A stretch of DNA of 64,000 nucleotides from Sphingobacterium sp. UT-1RO-CII-1 (lineage in GTDB: Bacteria; Bacteroidota; Bacteroidia; Sphingobacteriales; Sphingobacteriaceae), in assembly GCF_026711005.1 (NCBI RefSeq), contig NZ_JAPPVJ010000009.1:1-64000 (forward strand), in the 5' to 3' direction. The notes beneath the pieces are model-generated. The model saw nothing but the letters and a program-made list of their open reading frames with translations. It had not been told where the DNA came from and searched no databases. The position numbers were made by a program, and so were the translations under genes. Within the stretch, counting starts at the first letter, position 1. Each line of letters begins with the position of its first letter. This document shows positions 61,973 through 64,000 of the stretch, one piece after another.

Positions 61973-63040
61973 ATGAAACATAATTTTGGGGCAGGACCGT
62001 GCATTCTTCCAAAGGAGGTTTTTCAAGAAGCTTCTGAGGCAGTCATAGACTTTAACAACACAGGGTTATCTATTCTTGAAATATCGCACCGTTCCAAAGA
62101 ATTTGAGGAGGTAGTAACTGAAGCTGAGGCTTTAGTGCGTGAGCTCTTAAATGTTCCCGAGGATTATTCAGTGTTGTTTTTACAAGGAGGAGCAAGTCAG
62201 CAGTTTGCAATGATTCCAATGAATCTTATGCCAGAGGGGGGGAAGGCTGCGTATCTTGATACCGGCGTATGGGCATCAAAAGCAGCGAAAGAAGCTGCTG
62301 TTTTAGGTCAGGTGGATATTGTGGCTTCATCTAAAGATAAAAATTACACATATATTCCAAAGAATTATAGGGTTCCTGAAGATGCTGCATATTTACACTA
62401 TACTTCCAATAATACAATTTATGGAACGGAAGTGTTTGATACACCAAAAACAAATTTGCCTTTGGTAGTGGATATGTCTTCTGATATTTTTAGCCGAGTT
62501 ATTAATGTCAGTGATTATGATTTGATTTATGCTGGTGCACAGAAGAATTTAGGGCCTGCAGGTCTAACGTTAGTGATAATTAAAAATTCCTTGTTAGGGA
62601 AGTCAGGGAGGGTTTTGCCTAGTATTTTTGATTTTGGTCAACATGCAAAAGCCGGATCTATGTATAACACTCCTCCAGTATATTCTATTTTTGTATCTAT
62701 GCTTAATTTACGTTGGTTAAAAGCTAAGGGAGGAGTAGGTGTCATAGAACAAGAGAATATTATAAAAGCTAGGGCGTTGTATGATGAGATTGATAGGAAT
62801 TCATTTTTCAGGGGAACTGCTGAATTAGAGGATCGTTCGCGCATGAACGTTACGTTTGTAATGGATACACCAGAGAAGGAAGCAGAGTTTTTGCAATTAG
62901 CTAAAGAGCGCGGTTTAATTGGCATAAAAGGGCATAGATCTGTTGGCGGGTTTAGAGCTTCTGTTTACAATGCCTTAACGATGATATCTATCAATGCGTT
63001 GATAGACGCTATGAAAGAGTTTGAAGAGAATAATAAGTAA
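61973..63040 (+). CDS. serC: phosphoserine aminotransferase
   Basis: Transfers the amino group from glutamate to 3-phosphohydroxypyruvate in serine synthesis, and often also acts in pyridoxal phosphate synthesis. The 355-residue protein begins HNFGAGPCILPKEVFQEAS; the PLP lysine is in YAGAQKNLGPAGLTL; HRSVGGFRASVYNA is at the C-terminus. Its neighbour serA catalyses the previous step. The 197-base gap to serA contains an RNA structure and probably separate control. Confidence 0.97.
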   Translation: MKHNFGAGPCILPKEVFQEASEAVIDFNNTGLSILEISHRSKEFEEVVTEAEALVRELLNVPEDYSVLFLQGGASQQFAMIPMNLMPEGGKAAYLDTGVWASKAAKEAAVLGQVDIVASSKDKNYTYIPKNYRVPEDAAYLHYTSNNTIYGTEVFDTPKTNLPLVVDMSSDIFSRVINVSDYDLIYAGAQKNLGPAGLTLVIIKNSLLGKSGRVLPSIFDFGQHAKAGSMYNTPPVYSIFVSMLNLRWLKAKGGVGVIEQENIIKARALYDEIDRNSFFRGTAELEDRSRMNVTFVMDTPEKEAEFLQLAKERGLIGIKGHRSVGGFRASVYNALTMISINALIDAMKEFEENNK

Positions 63041-63125
63041 ATTTTGATGACGTATGTATATCCATGGTAATGAAATCATGCGGATTGTGAGTGGATATGG
63101 ATCAAGAATTTAAAGGATAAATTTA

Positions 63126-63139
63126 GAGCTTGTAAGCTC
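63126..63139 (+). promoter_or_regulatory. small leader hairpin upstream of serA
   Basis: GAGCT-TGTA-AGCTC, the same five-base stem and four-base loop as seen before the FAH-family and YceI-family genes. Here it lies about 100 bases before the ATG. Confidence 0.45.
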
Positions 63140-63166
63140 GATAAATAATGATCGGATTGCGTATAC

Positions 63167-63206
63167 AGTACTTATGTATAGCGAAGCACAATCGCTTATA
63201 AGTATT
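63167..63206 (+). promoter_or_regulatory. nested hairpin in the serA leader
   Basis: Outer arms AGTACTTAT (63167-63175) and ATAAGTATT (63198-63206) with one G-U type mismatch enclose inner arms AGCGA (63180-63184) and TCGCT (63192-63196). It is 31 bases upstream of the serA ATG and has no T-run. A candidate cis-regulatory structure; no match to a known riboswitch was recognised. Confidence 0.4.
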
Positions 63207-63237
63207 CTATATTCTAGATAAAATAGATTATATACAT

Positions 63238-64000
63238 ATGAAAATATTAGCGAATGACGGTATAGATGCAGTTGGAAAGAGAATGCTCGAAGAAGCGGGA
63301 TTTGTAGTGGATACGGTTCACATACCGCAAGAAGATTTAGAACAAAAGTTGAAAGAATATGATGCGATAACAGTGCGTAGTGCAACAAAAGTTAGGCAGG
63401 CTTTAATAGATAGCTGTCCTAATTTGAAAGCTATAGGTAGGGGGGGAGTAGGAATGGATAATATCGATGTTGATTACGCAAGATCTAAAGGTGTAGCTGT
63501 TATTAATACACCTGCTGCCTCCTCACTTTCGGTAGCGGAACTGGTTTTCTCTCATCTTTTAAATGCTGTGCGTTTTGTTTATGATTCGAATCGAAAAATG
63601 CCAGTAGAAGGAGCATCTAACTTTGGAGGATTAAAGAAAAGTTATGCTAAGGGTATAGAGTTAAGAGGTAAAACTCTCGGTGTTATTGGTTTTGGAAGGA
63701 TCGGTAGAGCCACTGCACAAGTCGCATTGGGTTTAGGCATGGACGTGATTTATACAGATCTGTTTGAAGGGCCTAAAACTTTAGAGGTGAGTTTTAGTGG
63801 AGGTGTTGTTGCTGAGTTGCCTGTCAAGCAACTTAGTTTTGAGGATGTTTTAAAGCAATCTGACTTTATTTCCTTGCATGTGCCATTTTTAGATAAACCA
63901 GCAATTGGTAAACGTGAGTTTGAGCTTTTAAAGGATGGTGTTGGGCTTGTTAATGCTTCTAGAGGTGGGGTTATTGATGAGCTGGAGTTGATAAAAGCTT
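63238..64000 (+). CDS. serA: D-3-phosphoglycerate dehydrogenase (5' part)
   Basis: Open from ATG 63238 to the window edge, 254 codons, continuing beyond. The N-terminal substrate domain starts MKILANDGIDAVGKRML; IGRGGVGMDNIDVDYARSKG and NTPAASSLSVAEL are typical; the NAD-binding turn is GVIGFGRIGRATAQ; the visible end holds SDFISLHVPFL and NASRGGVIDE with the catalytic arginine region. Oxidises 3-phosphoglycerate, the first step of serine synthesis. It cannot be seen whether a C-terminal ACT domain for serine feedback is present. Confidence 0.9.
   Translation, partial: MKILANDGIDAVGKRMLEEAGFVVDTVHIPQEDLEQKLKEYDAITVRSATKVRQALIDSCPNLKAIGRGGVGMDNIDVDYARSKGVAVINTPAASSLSVAELVFSHLLNAVRFVYDSNRKMPVEGASNFGGLKKSYAKGIELRGKTLGVIGFGRIGRATAQVALGLGMDVIYTDLFEGPKTLEVSFSGGVVAELPVKQLSFEDVLKQSDFISLHVPFLDKPAIGKREFELLKDGVGLVNASRGGVIDELELIKA

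Noticed and set aside
1-64000. tRNA genes, CRISPR array, insertion sequences, integrase or prophage
   Set aside because: No cloverleaf-type intergenic sequence, spaced repeats, transposase or integrase ORF, or target-site duplication was seen anywhere in the window.

Overview
The window is AT-rich chromosomal DNA from a member of the Bacteroidota, most likely a Sphingobacteriaceae-like organism. The signs are a TonB-dependent receptor, phylum-typical conserved genes (DUF5606, DUF3810, DUF1573, two TPR genes beside gyrA), the futalosine route to menaquinone, starts without Shine-Dalgarno sequences, and promoters of the Bacteroidota type (TTG, 15-21 nt, TAnnTTTG). There is no rRNA, tRNA, CRISPR array, insertion sequence or prophage. 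Most of the window is ordinary core genome in short operons closed by clear hairpin terminators.

Layout. 1-1541: the end of an ORF whose first 81 bases are an exact inverted copy of part of the convergent ndh gene. 1659-3937: hisG-hisD behind a histidine-rich leader peptide. 4040-6635: GNAT, tyrA and an aminotransferase. 6802-11256: an MsbA-type ABC exporter, then mqnE, a histidine phosphatase and mqnA. 11346-17860: small envelope and housekeeping genes (DUF423, rhodanese-thioredoxin fusion, YceI, esterase, DUF5606, cyclophilin, radC, aminotransferase, DUF1573). 17918-22101: kdsD, recQ and kdsA. 22146-26451: DUF2853, an M3 peptidase, a lone AAA ATPase and an EamA exporter. 26487-33853: a compact locus of TetR regulator, TonB-dependent receptor, beta-helix lipoprotein, diheme cytochrome lipoprotein and aldehyde dehydrogenase, the least understood unit here. 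34236-45721: a phosphoesterase and an L-fucose locus. 45808-56653: transporters, YceH, a deacetylase-like enzyme, NdpA-like protein, DUF3810, MFS, rpsF-rpsR-rplI, YchJ and a lipocalin-like protein. 56758-61591: two TPR genes and gyrA. 61973-64000: serC and the start of serA.

How genes work together. The fucose locus holds a GH95 glycosidase, an AraC regulator, FucP permease, mutarotase, UxaA-type dehydratase, two SDR dehydrogenases, an FAH hydrolase and an amidohydrolase/lactonase. That is a complete set for the non-phosphorylated route from L-fucose to pyruvate and lactate. The intergenic region beside the AraC gene carries three direct repeats at a 20-21 bp period. kdsD and kdsA supply Kdo for lipopolysaccharide, and the MsbA-like exporter could flip its lipid A core. 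mqnA and mqnE make early menaquinone intermediates, and NDH-2 feeds electrons to that quinone. The his, tyrA and ser genes are amino-acid biosynthesis. The his leader peptide and a structured serA leader suggest RNA-level control.
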